Below, piece by piece: positions 34,376 to 41,961 of a stretch of 64,000 bases of DNA. Position numbers and translations under genes: made by a program. The notes under the pieces are model-generated. The model was not told the DNA's origin. It made no database searches and saw nothing but the letters and a program-made list of their open reading frames with translations. The stretch comes from Leptospira stimsonii (lineage in GTDB: Bacteria > Spirochaetota > Leptospiria > Leptospirales > Leptospiraceae), in NCBI RefSeq assembly GCF_003545885.1, contig NZ_QHCT01000011.1, positions 1 to 64,000 of the forward strand, written 5' to 3'. How positions within the stretch are numbered: the first letter of the stretch is position 1; each line of letters begins with the position of its first letter.

Positions 34376-35400
34376 TAGCGTTTTCCCTCCTTGAGCCCGA
34401 CAAGTTCCGGTTCCTGCTTCGAGGACGGAGTATTCTTTATGGAATCTTCGACTCGAATCGAATTCTCTGAAATTGTTTTGTCCGATCCAGTTTCTTCCTG
34501 CTCGGGAATGTTTGGATCCTCGATCCAGCCATATTCTCCAAGAACGTTAAGAAGCTCGTTTTTACCGTCGTTGAAAAAATAAACTTGGGATTCCGAAAAG
34601 GTGTCTTTAATTTTTTCCCAGCTTTTCAGTATTCTCAGAAGTTCATTTTTCTTTTGCTCGTCGGTAAGGTTACTCGCTCTTTGAACCTTTTGGATTAAGT
34701 TCATAAGACTTCGGTATTTTTCTGCGGAAGTTTTTTCCTGATTTGTTTTCGCAGAAGGAGGAGTAATATCTTTTTCGCTTTTTGATTGAGTTTCCGGTAT
34801 TTGAATTTCCACAACCGGAAGTTCTTCGAAAGTATAGAGGCCGGATGTTTCGTTCGGAAATGCTTTTCTAAGTCCCAGAGATTCAGCGCACTTTGCAAGT
34901 TGGTTGTCGGACATTTTGTCCCACATTGCATTTGGCTTGCCGTCTGAATTTTTTTGAACATAAGCCTCGTATCTGGCGACTGCATAGAGCGGTTCAACGA
35001 AATCTTTTCGTAAGATTCCAATCTTAGCCGCAACGGGTGGCTCTTTTTTCAACCAAACGTCTACCCAAATCCCGTCCGGTCCGCACCACCAAGGACCAAG
35101 TTGTCCGGCATATTTTTCAGTTCGATGCGCGATAAGACGAAAGCCATCAATCGACGTTTGAACTTGCATCACGTGTGTTTTCTCTTTAGAATCCCAACGC
35201 TTGATTGCATAGATTTGTCGCAGGAAAGGGTCAAGACCTGTTCGTTTGCATTGAATCAGAAAGAGACTCAATTCATCATCACTGGCCCCTTTTGCGACGG
35301 TTCTTTTTAAAAGCTCAATTTGTTCGGTAGTAAATTCGAACGGTTTTGATTTTGTTAGTTGTGATTCTTGCGAAATCTCCTTCTGTAGGGTAGTCGTCAT
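34375..35400 (-). CDS. Bet/RecT-type single-strand annealing protein
   Basis: A 341-residue protein from the ATG at 35400 that overlaps the upstream stop (ATGA). The lambda Beta-type core is clear: [80 protein letters not shown] and [20 protein letters not shown]. The rest is a helical, low-complexity tail. It anneals complementary single strands made by the exonuclease encoded next to it, for phage recombination and concatemer formation. Confidence 0.9.
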   Translation of the reverse strand: MTTTLQKEISQESQLTKSKPFEFTTEQIELLKRTVAKGASDDELSLFLIQCKRTGLDPFLRQIYAIKRWDSKEKTHVMQVQTSIDGFRLIAHRTEKYAGQLGPWWCGPDGIWVDVWLKKEPPVAAKIGILRKDFVEPLYAVARYEAYVQKNSDGKPNAMWDKMSDNQLAKCAESLGLRKAFPNETSGLYTFEELPVVEIQIPETQSKSEKDITPPSAKTNQEKTSAEKYRSLMNLIQKVQRASNLTDEQKKNELLRILKSWEKIKDTFSESQVYFFNDGKNELLNVLGEYGWIEDPNIPEQEETGSDKTISENSIRVEDSIKNTPSSKQEPELVGLKEGKR

Positions 35401-35618
35401 ACGCACTCCCTTTTTCGGATTTCATCGGCTAACGATTTTAACTTTCTATCCAATCTATCCCAGTTCTGAACTATACGAATTGGATTTATAAATCCTCGTT
35501 CGTGCAGAATTCCAATTTTCTCGCGTTCGTTTGGTTCGTATCCGTTCGTTATTCGAAACGCTTCAAACGCAATCTTAACTTCGATCGCTATTCTTCCCAT
35601 TCTTGAATTCAAATTCAT
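35397..35618 (-). CDS. First gene of the early operon, unknown function
   Basis: A 73-residue protein. The ATG at 35618 is chosen because GGAG lies eight bases before it; an upstream ATG at 35672 has no binding site. It reads [20 protein letters not shown], then [21 protein letters not shown] short amphipathic helical protein that may accompany the annealing protein, whose gene overlaps it by four bases. No family recognised. Confidence 0.6.
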   Translation of the reverse strand: MNLNSRMGRIAIEVKIAFEAFRITNGYEPNEREKIGILHERGFINPIRIVQNWDRLDRKLKSLADEIRKRECV

Positions 35619-35705
35619 CGAAATTGCTCCATTATCAAAATTTGATTGACTTTTTGAAACAGAGGCATTCACTTGAACTAGGTTTACTTAGTTTACCATG
35701 ATCCC

Positions 35706-35737
35706 AAAAAAAGCTCGGTTGCCGCCGGGCTTTTTTC
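35706..35737. terminator. Bidirectional terminator-like hairpin in the early leader
   Basis: On the plus strand, A7 GCTCGG, loop TTGCCG, CCGGGC, T6 forms a long stem; a T-G wobble is the only flaw. On the minus strand the same stem carries one C-A mismatch and is followed by seven T. It lies downstream of where the early (minus-strand) promoter is expected and before the first early gene, so it could attenuate early transcription. Confidence 0.65.
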
Positions 35738-35863
35738 TTTTCAGTTTCAACAAATCTATATCCCAAATGAAATCTATGGATCGAATTAAATCCGAAGGGG
35801 AATATACCCATTCACATCTTTTTACTGCTTGCATCATACCGAAGCTCTAAAGAGTATCTCCAT

Positions 35864-35880
35864 ATATTCTTTTGGAATAT
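35864..35880. promoter_or_regulatory. Inverted repeat upstream of repressor 1, operator candidate
   Basis: Perfect six-base arms ATATTC and GAATAT with the five-base spacer TTTTG, 51 bases before the repressor ATG. The spacing and AT content suit an operator of a Cro/CI-type protein. No second identical copy was seen. Confidence 0.4.
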
Positions 35881-35930
35881 TATTTTTACATATTACACGT
35901 ATAGGATTTAAGTCAAGTAGGAAAAGAATT

Positions 35931-36329
35931 ATGAAGGCGATCGATTCAACACCGGGCGAGAGGCTTGCAGAAGCCCTCACATTACTCGGACTCAACCAAA
36001 CGGAATTTGCGGATACCATTGGCTCTTCTCAACAAACGATAAGTAGGAATATAGGTGGGAAACTTAAGATTACGCTGACCGACGCATTAGCTATCGAAGC
36101 AGTTCATAAAATTTCTCACGAATGGCTTTTGAACGGCAAAGGACAAATATTTGAATTACCCGAGAGCCAAAAATCCGAAATAGCAATTCTAAAAAAAACA
36201 ACTGAATTCATTCGGAAAATAAATCAAACAAAAGGACTTTCTTCCTTAATTGAAGATATTATTCTTTTGTCTGAATCAGATCAGGAAATGATTCGAAGTC
36301 TAGTTAAACATTTTAAAAGCAAACAATAG
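35931..36329 (+). CDS. Cro/CI-type repressor 1
   Basis: A 132-residue protein from the ATG at 35931, preceded by TAGGAAAAGAATT; an earlier start at 35829 has no binding site. N-terminal helix-turn-helix: RLAEALTLLGLNQTEFADTI, GSSQQTISRNIGGKLKITLT, then the block VHKISHEWLLNGKG shared by all four repressors here. The C-terminal helix FIRKINQTKGLSSLIEDIIL and SESDQEMIRSLVKHF resemble those of the repressor at 44299. There is no LexA-type peptidase, so induction is not by self-cleavage. It probably controls the early operon starting 312 bases away in the opposite direction. Confidence 0.8.
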   Translation: MKAIDSTPGERLAEALTLLGLNQTEFADTIGSSQQTISRNIGGKLKITLTDALAIEAVHKISHEWLLNGKGQIFELPESQKSEIAILKKTTEFIRKINQTKGLSSLIEDIILLSESDQEMIRSLVKHFKSKQ

Positions 36330-36341
36330 AATTTGATCGTT

Positions 36342-36542
36342 CTAATCGCTTGCTTGAAAAAACAGACTCTCAATTTTCAAAATCTGTTCCTCTATCAATT
36401 CTTCGTATTCTCTCTTACCGAAATACAACTCTTGAACGAATTGTAGAATCAATTTCTTTAACACTTCTTTACGAAGATTTGCGTCGCCCTGTTGGATCGG
36501 CAGGTCTTTCCATATTAAAGCAACGTCTTTTTTGGGGTTCAT
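36342..36542 (-). CDS. Small protein convergent to repressor 1
   Basis: A 66-residue protein from the ATG at 36542; a longer GTG-started form to 36581 is possible. Key stretch: ANLRKEVLKKLILQFVQELY, then EQILKIESLFFQASD. The pattern L-R-x-E-x-L-K-x-L-I-x-x-F ending FFQ is shared with the gene facing repressor 2 (38526-38774). It meets the repressor gene end to end with 12 bases between the stops. Function unknown; a partner or antagonist of the repressor is possible. Confidence 0.5.
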   Translation of the reverse strand: MNPKKDVALIWKDLPIQQGDANLRKEVLKKLILQFVQELYFGKREYEELIEEQILKIESLFFQASD

Positions 36543-36662
36543 TATGAGACTTTTTTCTTTCACGCCTTCGTGATCGCACACATATTGAAAAAGAGTCCAT
36601 TCAAGAATTTATCGATTAAGAAAAAAGTTAAGGACTGTCCAATTTTTTTTCTTCTTCCAAAC

Positions 36663-36914
36663 TCAAGCCGCCGTTGACAAACCGCTTCGCCAAATGGTCT
36701 CTTTCTTAGGTCGATTTTTACGACATTCAGAATATTCATAACGTTGCACGGAATAGCTCACTCCAGGCGGTGCCGACTGCTGTAACCTTTCTGCCTCAAC
36801 AATCGCAGTTTGTTCTGAATTTGGACCGGAAAACTCTTGGCCTATGGCTCCCCAAACCCTCTGTGTATTTGGGGTTGGATCAATATGCTTATATATGTGA
36901 TATTCGATTCTCAT
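36663..36914 (-). CDS. Small phage protein of unknown function
   Basis: An 83-residue protein from the ATG at 36914, one base after the upstream stop; an alternative ATG at 36929 overlaps that gene. MRIEYHIYKHIDPTPNTQRV, QTAIVEAERLQQSAPPGVSY and a basic end RKNRPKKETIWRSG. No family recognised. It belongs to the group of minus-strand genes between repressors 1 and 2. Confidence 0.5.
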   Translation of the reverse strand: MRIEYHIYKHIDPTPNTQRVWGAIGQEFSGPNSEQTAIVEAERLQQSAPPGVSYSVQRYEYSECRKNRPKKETIWRSGLSTAA

Positions 36915-36915
36915 T

Positions 36916-37110
36916 TTACGCCGCGTCATTGAAAGTATGATTCTTCGATTTTCTTTTTGCTTCCAAAAACTTTATAGCATCCCGGCGATCCATATACAAA
37001 ATCTCTCCATCTTCTTCACGAAAAAAGAAAGTATCGGAGTCGTTAAGGGGTTTGAGAGTCTTTTCCAGTTGCGCAGGGGCTTCCTTAATATTAAATTTTG
37101 AAATTCTCAT
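36916..37110 (-). CDS. Small phage protein of unknown function
   Basis: A 64-residue protein: MRISKFNIKEAPAQLEKTLK, then DTFFFREEDGEILYMDRRDA, and a basic helix IKFLEAKRKSKNH. The central part reads like a short beta hairpin and the end is basic. Its gene is closely coupled to the next. No family recognised. Confidence 0.5.
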   Translation of the reverse strand: MRISKFNIKEAPAQLEKTLKPLNDSDTFFFREEDGEILYMDRRDAIKFLEAKRKSKNHTFNDAA

Positions 37111-37237
37111 TTAGTTCTTACCTTTATGGTTTAGTATTTTGTTTCTACTTTCCGAAAAGACCACATTCTATTTTTTAATTTCTATGTTTATGATAACCGA
37201 CGTGCAATAAGCAATCACGGGATATTTGATTTTAAAT

Positions 37238-37579
37238 CTACGCGACTGCAAGATCACTGTCGATGTCTACTGAGTAAAATGAACAAACGATTCTAATTTG
37301 TTCCTGACAGATCTCAAATGACCGATTTATTTCTACGTATCCGAATCTTTGAAGCCTTTGAATATATCGAAATACAAATGCAGGAGAATCCAACGTTCGA
37401 TCAGAAACGTCCTGAATTTTGATCTCTTTTTTGGATTTCATTAGAAGAGCCAAACTTAGTATCCCGACTTCAATTTTACTCAATCTCGAATCAAAGAGAA
37501 AGGACCCCTTTGCTTCGCCAAACATATCCTTCGCTTTTTCAGTATAAAATTCGTAAAATGCCAATCGCGATTTTCTCAT
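37238..37579 (-). CDS. Winged-helix-like regulator
   Basis: A 113-residue protein. LSKIEVGILSLALLMKSKKE, IKIQDVSDRTLDSPAFVFRY and IQRLQRFGYVEINRSFEICQ give the helix-turn-helix-wing order of a winged helix, so DNA binding is likely. The start overlaps the previous stop as ATGA. It may regulate the neighbouring operons. Family not recognised. Confidence 0.6.
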   Translation of the reverse strand: MRKSRLAFYEFYTEKAKDMFGEAKGSFLFDSRLSKIEVGILSLALLMKSKKEIKIQDVSDRTLDSPAFVFRYIQRLQRFGYVEINRSFEICQEQIRIVCSFYSVDIDSDLAVA

Positions 37580-37836
37580 GCAATTTCTCCTAAAAATGAA
37601 TCTGAATCGTAAAATTCATTTGTAAGATTCACGAGCTTTCCACCTTGAAATAGGCTATGGCCTTTTTTCAATTTCGAGTCAAAGCATTCTGTATTTTCTA
37701 TTGAATATTGCCTGAATAGGTAAATCCGATTCTCCCTTTCCCGCCATCGACTCAGAGAAATTACGTTCAAAATTTTTCCGTTATTGCTGATTTTCTTTCC
37801 AGAGCTTTTGCCCTTAGTATTTGTTCTAGTATCCAA
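37576..37836 (-). CDS. Small protein heading the 37-kb early operon
   Basis: An 86-residue protein with a TTG start at 37836. The N-terminus is basic (RTNTKGKSSGKKISNNGKIL) and the middle has RWRERENRIYLFRQYSIENT. Overlap with the next gene (ATGA) supports it. Seventy bases upstream lies a copy of the ACTWAGT element (TCTACTAAGTTTAAC at 37905-37919). Function unknown. Confidence 0.5.
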   Translation of the reverse strand: MDTRTNTKGKSSGKKISNNGKILNVISLSRWRERENRIYLFRQYSIENTECFDSKLKKGHSLFQGGKLVNLTNEFYDSDSFLGEIA

Positions 37837-38245
37837 CTGTTTATCCTAACTTTAAATATTCTATTTTCGAATTTTTTATTTCGCCTAATGATCGCTAAAT
37901 TTCGATCTACTAAGTTTAACTTCATCAATTTTCAATTTTTAGAATGTTCCTTTCAATAAAGCCTTGCCAAAAAGACTGATTTGCAAAATATATCTCCAGC
38001 ATTTCGGCACCGATTTAACCAAATGAAAACATATTTATTTTCTTTCTTGAACGATATTAGCAAACCAGAATGCGTTATGAGTCCCTTTTGCTACCTTCTC
38101 GAAACAAGATCCGTTCTTGCGACCACCTATCTTCACCAATTTTTCTTAGTTTTACTCACCTTCCAATGGGTAGGACAGGAAAAGGCCTTTTTTGCCAAAA
38201 ACCATAATAATTATGGTTTGTAAAGACATATAATCCATAAATATT
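37837..38245. promoter_or_regulatory. Divergent control region between a minus-strand operon and repressor 2
   Basis: A 409-bp stretch. It holds the ACTWAGT-type element at 37905-37919, and a palindrome at 38199-38219 just before repressor 2. An open frame of 80 codons on the plus strand (from a TTG at 37981) has no binding site and is not considered a gene. The region probably carries divergent promoters for the minus-strand operon and the repressor. Confidence 0.5.
38199..38219. promoter_or_regulatory. Perfect 21-bp palindrome, operator of repressor 2
   Basis: Ten-base arms AAACCATAAT and ATTATGGTTT flank a single A, a perfect inverted repeat 27 bases before the repressor 2 start codon. 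Its core CATAA-N3-TTATG recurs at 38236-38248. Confidence 0.7.
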
Positions 38246-38248
38246 ATG
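38236..38248. promoter_or_regulatory. Second CATAA-N3-TTATG site overlapping the repressor 2 start codon
   Basis: CATAA-ATA-TTATG, where ATG is the start codon itself. The centre is 33 bases (about three DNA turns) from the first palindrome, so two repressor dimers could bind on the same face and block transcription or translation start. Confidence 0.6.
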
Positions 38249-38638
38249 CCCACAAAGAACACATTAAATTCTAATTTCAAAAAAATCCAAAAAGAGCTGA
38301 ATCAGTCTAACGAGCAAATGGCAGAGGTCTTTCGGTGCTCAGTTCCTACTTTTGAGCTTTACAAAGCTGGAAAACAGATAATCCCCGAATATCGCTGGGA
38401 TTATTTTGAGGCGAAATACCAAATAAGACGTGAATGGATGCAAACAGGTAGGGGAGATAGGGAAAAGAAAAGCTCAAATGATATTTTACGAGAGCTTGGA
38501 GAGGAAATGAAATTTTTAAAAAAACTTAAAACCCAGAAGCTGGCCGATCGGCTCGCAAAGATTCCCGATGATTTGCCCCCAAAGAAGTTAAAAATTTTGC
38601 ATGACTTCCTTGATCTTTATCTTGAAAAAATTGAATAA
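38246..38638 (+). CDS. Cro/CI-type repressor 2
   Basis: A 130-residue protein. The helix-turn-helix reads FKKIQKELNQSNEQMAEVFR, CSVPTFELYKAGKQIIPEYR, followed by the shared block IRREWMQTGRGD. The C-terminal half is a charged coil (MKFLKKLKTQKLADRLAKIP, LKILHDFLDLYLEKIE). It binds, by inference, the two palindromes around its own start codon and so would be autoregulated. It has no peptidase domain. Confidence 0.78.
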   Translation: MPTKNTLNSNFKKIQKELNQSNEQMAEVFRCSVPTFELYKAGKQIIPEYRWDYFEAKYQIRREWMQTGRGDREKKSSNDILRELGEEMKFLKKLKTQKLADRLAKIPDDLPPKKLKILHDFLDLYLEKIE

Positions 38639-38774
38639 CCTTCTCTACGGTATCATCTACAGATTTAATCGGATCTTCACCTTTTACAAAGTTTTCAGCG
38701 AATTCGACAATCAATGTCTTTAATTCCGTTCGTAATTTGCTTTCCGCACTGGATAACATTACTTTCTTGCTCAT
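38526..38774 (-). CDS. Small protein convergent to repressor 2
   Basis: An 82-residue protein from the ATG at 38774; a TTG at 38810 is the alternative. SKLRTELKTLIVEFAENFVK, then VDDTVEKVIQFFQDK. It overlaps the 3' end of repressor 2 by 113 bases in opposite orientation, and its pattern L-R-x-E-L-K-x-L-I-x-x-F matches the gene facing repressor 1. The overlapping transcripts could form an antisense pair. Function unknown. Confidence 0.5.
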   Translation of the reverse strand: MSKKVMLSSAESKLRTELKTLIVEFAENFVKGEDPIKSVDDTVEKVIQFFQDKDQGSHAKFLTSLGANHRESLRADRPASGF

Positions 38775-38979
38775 ACCAGAACGCTTCTCAACAGACAGTA
38801 GGACAGTCAAACGATTCGCAATTAAAAGAAAGTCCGTACTATAACTTGCAGAAATATCGTTTTCTTAGAATCGGTATATCAATTATTAAATTATCTATTC
38901 TTAGGCCGAAATGGCAGTTTCATATCCATTTTATTTCCTTTTGATTTTACTCTCAAATACGGTTTGAAAGATGTTCGAC

Positions 38980-39954
38980 CTATGCCGCTTCCTGTTTTTG
39001 ATTTGAACCCGGTTCTTGAAAAAAGATTGCGATCTTTTCTATTATCTCTTCCGTGAAATACTTAAAAACGATCATTCTTAAAGATTCAGGTATTGCATTT
39101 TTAATCAAAAGAGATCCAGAACGTTCTTCCACTTGAATTTTCTCGAGAATTTCGATACTCGACTTGGTTAAGCGCTCTTTCGACCAGTTAATAAAATCTT
39201 CCCAAGAAGAGCCTTTTTTACTATTTTCATGAAGTTCACTTTCATTTTGAAGATTTTTACAAATTCCTAAAACATACCGAAGGTTCGACTGCATCCCTCT
39301 CGTTGTAGCAATAGCCAGAGATTTTGCGAATACTGACTTTCCAAATTTTTCTTCTAAGGCTTGAGCGGTCAATTTCGAGTCTTTCGATTTTATTTCAGAT
39401 GTTACAACCTTGCTCGTTGCAGTACTTAATATATTCTCTGTACTAAAGTCTTGTACAACCAGCCCACCCTCTTGGTGTACGCCACTGGAAGCGCACTCAT
39501 TAGGATTGGTATTCTGGAAGACCACGATAGGGATATTTTTTTCATCAGAATCGTCTTTTTTGGGATTCTGTATATCCGTGTTTAATTGAGCTATCTCAAA
39601 CAACGTAATAGTGTCATTATCTCCCCTACCCTCTCGTTTCGGAGAAATCCAACCCAGTTCTTTGAGACGCTTTTTGTATTTTATTACAGTATTTTTAGTT
39701 AGCGCAGATCGCGAACAAAGAGTGGCTCTTTTGATCTTTGGATTCTCTTCGTCATCCGGACCTTTTCCTATTGAGGCATAGCAGAGATTGCCCCGACCGC
39801 TAAACGACCACATGGCACCGAAGACGATTATCAACTGCGCCTTCTCTTTTGGTTTTATTCGTTTGTCCCGAAGAAATGCTCCGGGTACTCGTAGATGAAT
39901 GCCTTCCACGATTTTTTCCTTTTCTGAGGTGCGGACATATAACGGGTTACGCAC
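38980..39954 (-). CDS. Replication-initiator-like winged-helix protein
   Basis: A 324-residue protein. The N-terminal winged helix (RIKPKEKAQLIIVFGAMWSF, SALTKNTVIKYKKRLKELGW) resembles plasmid and phage replication or helicase-loading factors, followed by a Ser/Thr-rich linker and a helical C-terminal module (SSWEDFINWSKERLTKSSIE, SLRMIVFKYFTEEIIEKIAI). It lies between repressor 2 and ParB, with a structured 365-base leader upstream, the arrangement of a plasmid rep gene. The C-terminal module resembles that of the gene at 31904-32977. A Rep role is inferred from context. Confidence 0.6.
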   Translation of the reverse strand: MRNPLYVRTSEKEKIVEGIHLRVPGAFLRDKRIKPKEKAQLIIVFGAMWSFSGRGNLCYASIGKGPDDEENPKIKRATLCSRSALTKNTVIKYKKRLKELGWISPKREGRGDNDTITLFEIAQLNTDIQNPKKDDSDEKNIPIVVFQNTNPNECASSGVHQEGGLVVQDFSTENILSTATSKVVTSEIKSKDSKLTAQALEEKFGKSVFAKSLAIATTRGMQSNLRYVLGICKNLQNESELHENSKKGSSWEDFINWSKERLTKSSIEILEKIQVEERSGSLLIKNAIPESLRMIVFKYFTEEIIEKIAIFFQEPGSNQKQEAA

Positions 39955-40319
39955 GGCAGATTGATTTGCCCTACTTCAATTCGGGGAACTCATAGGAATA
40001 GCTTGGAGCCTGTTCGGATGGTCCTCGATTCTTTGCAATTCGGCCGTATTGTGAGATGGGCCGTGTCTAAGTTATGTCTCCTTAGACGGGTACAAATCTA
40101 GATAAACTGGTTAAAAGCCGTCAAGCAGAAAAAGAGACATAATTTTATTATTTTGGAGGAATCGGACGAGCCTGCGGGCATCTCACCTCCACACAGGCTG
40201 TCTGCAAAGAATCTCGGAATGATTCTCTCGGTACATTAAATCTGGTGTACTGATTTGGGTACTGTTTTTTTGAAATAAATTAAAAAAAATTGAATAGTTC
40301 GTAATTCTTTATTTAAGGG
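39955..40319. other. Structured non-coding region between rep-like and parB genes (candidate copy-number control or origin)
   Basis: No open frame of note. Hairpins: CGGCC/GGCCG at 40041-40063; GTCTAAG/CTTAGAC at 40065-40087; AGCCTG/CAGGCT at 40169-40199; AGAATC/GATTCT at 40208-40226. The loop of the first contains GTGAGATG, exactly complementary to CATCTCAC in the loop of the third (kissing loops). The loop of the second, TTATGTCTC, is exactly complementary to GAGACATAA at 40134-40142 (pseudoknot). On the minus strand this would be the rep leader; a plus-strand transcript would be its antisense and meets a T7 run at 40265-40271. No Rfam family is recognised. Confidence 0.6.
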
Positions 40320-40994
40320 TTAGGGTTTTTGAAGTTTGTCAATTTCCTTTTGTTTGCTTTTGATTTGCGTTTGAAGGGATATTATTTCATTTTTAAGCGC
40401 CCTAATTAGAGCTTGTTTTTGCTTAGTAGTGAGCGGAAACTCCTGATGTTCGGTTTGTTTTTTTTTGGAAGACTGAGTTTTGCCATCCCTACCTTTGCGT
40501 TTTTCCAGGTGGGGAATTTCCCCACCTGATTCCAGCCGCTTTCGAATAGTGCTAACTGTTTTGTGATCCACGCCAGCTTTTTTTGCTATTACTCGATCCG
40601 ATTCCTCTGGAGAATTACGAAGTTTCCACTCAGCAATTTTCCTCTTTTGGTTATTTGTGAGATGGCGGCGCTCTAAGTTTTCCCCCAAGGCAAAGTCGAT
40701 TTTCTCTTGTCTGGAGCCGCCTTCGTAAACTTCAATATCAAGCGTTTCGAAATTTAATTTTGTAGAAATTTCTAGGCGGTTTGCACCAGATAATACTAAG
40801 AATTTGCGGTTTTCTCCGAAGTATCCACGCAATGGGTCTTTTACTCCAATCTTAGAAATAGAAGTATATAGCTTTGCGTAATCCTCATCGGAAATTGGCA
40901 TCATCCATTGTACTTCTAAAAGTTCGGGCGCAAGCTCCATTTGAGAAATTTTATATGGACGCGATCCGACTTTTCTCAGTCCATTTTCACTCAT
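40320..40994 (-). CDS. parB: Partition protein ParB
   Basis: A 224-residue protein. ParB N-terminal domain: KLYTSISKIGVKDPLRGYFG, then FLVLSGANRLEISTKLNFET and EKIDFALGENLERRHLTNNQ. The helix-turn-helix is VIAKKAGVDHKTVSTIRKRL at about 135-154. A basic, Gln-rich coiled C-terminus (HQEFPLTTKQKQALIRALKN) should dimerise. Codons 156-163 (SGGEIPHL) coincide with a perfect 23-bp palindrome, a likely parS. The gene overlaps parA by four bases. It would bind parS and stimulate the ParA ATPase for segregation of a low-copy phage-plasmid. Confidence 0.85.
   Translation of the reverse strand: MSENGLRKVGSRPYKISQMELAPELLEVQWMMPISDEDYAKLYTSISKIGVKDPLRGYFGENRKFLVLSGANRLEISTKLNFETLDIEVYEGGSRQEKIDFALGENLERRHLTNNQKRKIAEWKLRNSPEESDRVIAKKAGVDHKTVSTIRKRLESGGEIPHLEKRKGRDGKTQSSKKKQTEHQEFPLTTKQKQALIRALKNEIISLQTQIKSKQKEIDKLQKP
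40506..40528. promoter_or_regulatory. parS-like 23-bp palindrome inside parB
   Basis: Arms CAGGTGGGGAA and TTCCCCACCTG around a central T. It is the exact reverse complement of the site at 41908-41930, 23 of 23 bases. It is encoded within the parB reading frame just after the helix-turn-helix. Strong GC content in an AT-rich region makes the repeat conspicuous. Confidence 0.8.
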
Positions 40995-41728
40995 TTCTTT
41001 TTCTCCAAAATAGAAAGTACGACTGATACCAATCCGTCATTTAATGAAGATGTTATTTTCCTGTCCTCCGAAGCTAATGAGCTAGAGGTTATGTTTTTTG
41101 GGAGAAATCCAATCTGATATTTATCAAAATGGATTCTGAATAATCTCGCGTATCTGGCTTGAAATCCATCCCCTTCCGGCTCTTTCCAGCCGATGTAGAT
41201 GATTTCCGGAGTTTTTTCTAGGTTTAAAATTGATTCTACCGTATAAAGAGTTGGATCAAAAGAGGGAGGTGTTGTTTCGCAAGGGACAATAATTCTATTC
41301 GCGAAAAGTATCGCTGAGCGTGTTATCCCTTGGACAGTTGGCGGCGTATCAATTAAAATATAATCGTACGAATCCAGAATTGAGTTTTTGAAAGTGTCTC
41401 GAAGTGCAAACGGCTCAATCGAAGCAAAAATTTTATCTAATTTGTGATTCGCTGGAATAATGTGAAGAATCCCATTGTGTTTGGAGTGATGTGAGGGATG
41501 GATGTTTTCATTCAATTTGGGGGTATCGCCCATCAGAATATCAAAGAGTCCCTTTCTCGTTTCCGTCTCTTCGGACCTATGTAGGTGGAGAGAAGATATT
41601 CCACCTTGAGGATCAGAATCAATTATGAGTACCCTTTTACCTAAGTTGGCTAGACTTTTTGCAAAAATCGAAGTTTCAGTCGTTTTGCCGGCCCCGCCTT
41701 TTTGATTAACTATTGCGATTATTTCCAT
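40991..41728 (-). CDS. parA: Partition ATPase ParA
   Basis: A 245-residue Walker-type ATPase. Deviant Walker A KGGAGKTT at 10-17 after the strand MEIIAIVNQ; Walker A' strand VLIIDSDPQGG with Asp37 and Asp39; Walker B SYDYILIDTPPTV in the middle; then the GxxP-like segment RIIVPCETTPPSFD. It has no N-terminal HTH, so it is a short type Ib-like ParA. It drives segregation together with ParB, whose gene overlaps by four bases. The upstream region contains the external parS copies. Confidence 0.92.
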   Translation of the reverse strand: MEIIAIVNQKGGAGKTTETSIFAKSLANLGKRVLIIDSDPQGGISSLHLHRSEETETRKGLFDILMGDTPKLNENIHPSHHSKHNGILHIIPANHKLDKIFASIEPFALRDTFKNSILDSYDYILIDTPPTVQGITRSAILFANRIIVPCETTPPSFDPTLYTVESILNLEKTPEIIYIGWKEPEGDGFQARYARLFRIHFDKYQIGFLPKNITSSSLASEDRKITSSLNDGLVSVVLSILEKKK

Positions 41729-41907
41729 CGATTATAAGCATTCTAGTTGTACAAAAATTGGGAAAGCGAAAATTTTGAAATACCTAATTTGCTTAAAAAA
41801 ATCGTTTACTGTATGTCAGTCGTTGAGAGGAGGCGATTACTTAAACGGGCAATTATTGAAAATTGGAGTAGGTTCGTCTGCTTAGAAGTTACCAATGTCA
41901 GGGAAGC

Positions 41908-41930
41908 CAGGTGGGGAAATTCCCCACCTG
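41908..41930. promoter_or_regulatory. parS-like 23-bp palindrome upstream of parA
   Basis: Arms CAGGTGGGGAA and TTCCCCACCTG around a central A, 180 bases upstream of the parA start. Identical to the parB-internal copy on the other strand. ParB binding here would fit both segregation and autoregulation of parAB. Confidence 0.85.
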
Positions 41931-41951
41931 TAGAAGAGTATATTCAAGTAG

Positions 41952-41961
41952 CCAGGTGGGG
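41952..41961. repeat. parS half-site
   Basis: CCAGGTGGGG, the left arm of the palindrome, repeated 44 bases further right without a matching second arm. It may be a degenerate third site. Confidence 0.55.

Larger units (their letters stand above)
35619..35930. promoter_or_regulatory. Divergent control region between the early operon and a repressor gene
   Basis: A 312-bp non-coding stretch with minus-strand early genes to the left and the plus-strand repressor at 35931 to the right. It holds a direct repeat GTTTAC-TTA-GTTTAC at 35682-35696, a terminator-like hairpin at 35706-35737 and an inverted repeat ATATTC-TTTTG-GAATAT at 35864-35880. It is the likely main lysis-lysogeny switch: early and repressor promoters must both lie here, although -35/-10 boxes could not be fixed with confidence. 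Confidence 0.6.

Noticed and set aside
37981..38223. 80-codon open frame before repressor 2
   Set aside because: TTG start without binding site; overlaps the operator palindrome; no protein-like pattern.
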